Assembly: GCA_014380825.1 (NCBI GenBank)
Contig: JACMJD010000579.1
Location: forward strand, 1-5,964
Source of the DNA: Phycisphaerae bacterium
GTDB lineage: Bacteria > Planctomycetota > Phycisphaerae > Tepidisphaerales > Tepidisphaeraceae
DNA: 5,964 nucleotides
Reading direction: 5' to 3'
In this document: piece by piece, positions 5,911-5,964 of the stretch
How the letters are laid out: each line of letters starts with the position of its first letter
How positions within the stretch are numbered: the stretch's first letter is position 1
The notes under the pieces: generated by a model
Seen by the model: the letters and a program-made list of their open reading frames with translations, nothing else
What the model was told of the DNA's origin: nothing
Database searches by the model: none
Position numbers and translations under genes: made by a program

Positions 5911-5964
5911 TTAAGACAGCATTGTGTCATTGACGATTCGTCGCACGCCATTCTTCAGCAAAGC
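5911..5964 (-). CDS. C-terminal end of an unidentified gene, possibly GxxExxY-family (partial)
   Basis: From the window edge the minus strand reads 17 codons, ALLKNGVRRIVNDTMLS, and then TAA (5913-5911). The LLKNGVRRIVN string resembles the closing strand and basic tail (FN..LLK.GI.R.VN) of GxxExxY proteins, a small PD-(D/E)XK-related family. The stop is followed by the CACGAAGA repeat and then livF. A LivG C-terminus would normally end in a form such as EAYLG, which is absent. With only 17 residues visible, both the existence of the gene and its family are tentative. Confidence 0.42.
   Translation of the reverse strand, partial: ALLKNGVRRIVNDTMLS

Overview
The window looks like a chromosomal segment of a GC-rich, free-living Gram-negative bacterium, most likely a planctomycete of the Phycisphaerae type. 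The hints are a lipoprotein ending in a Thr/Pro/Gln tail (TTRPTTQPTTR), squalene/phytoene-type isoprenoid genes beside housekeeping genes, few strong Shine-Dalgarno sites, and several families of palindromic intergenic repeats. This assignment is inference; no rRNA or other decisive marker is present.

Layout, left to right. On the + strand, 1-168 is the 3' end of a squalene/phytoene synthase-type gene. It is followed without any gap by a CrtC/AttH-family gene (169-1260); together they suggest an isoprenoid (carotenoid or hopanoid-precursor) operon. A 16-bp convergent junction follows. Everything after it is on the - strand: a PQQ-type sugar-dehydrogenase-like beta-propeller lipoprotein (1277-2923), malate dehydrogenase mdh (2970-3905), a regulatory/repeat-bearing gap (3906-4051) with a 23-bp-stem palindrome, a DUF559-endonuclease/Nudix fusion (4052-5029), the branched-chain amino acid ABC ATPase livF (5026-5847), a CACGAAG(A/G) tandem repeat, and the last 17 codons of a gene that may be a GxxExxY-family protein (5911-5964).

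The most interesting part is 4529-5020. Two perfect 40-bp copies of a palindrome-containing repeat, in inverted orientation, bracket a DUF559 (Vsr-like, PD-(D/E)XK-type) nuclease domain. The repeat-nuclease-repeat unit is exactly 492 bp (164 codons) and sits after codon 3 of a Nudix hydrolase gene. Removing it in silico leaves an intact 161-codon Nudix gene whose GTG start overlaps the livF stop in a GTGA junction. This reads as an in-frame insertion of a small repeat-flanked nuclease element, analogous in layout to REP/RAYT units but with a different enzyme. On the other side of livF, a second, unrelated repeat family (CACGAAGA) adjoins what may be another nuclease-like gene (GxxExxY). livF also carries an unusual in-frame insert of roughly 36 extra residues in its helical subdomain. 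The segment therefore appears to be a hotspot where repeat elements, some carrying nuclease genes, have entered or abutted coding sequence.

The gene functions are otherwise ordinary: central carbon metabolism (mdh), a periplasmic or envelope sugar-oxidoreductase-like lipoprotein, nucleotide-derivative hydrolysis (Nudix), and amino acid import (livF).
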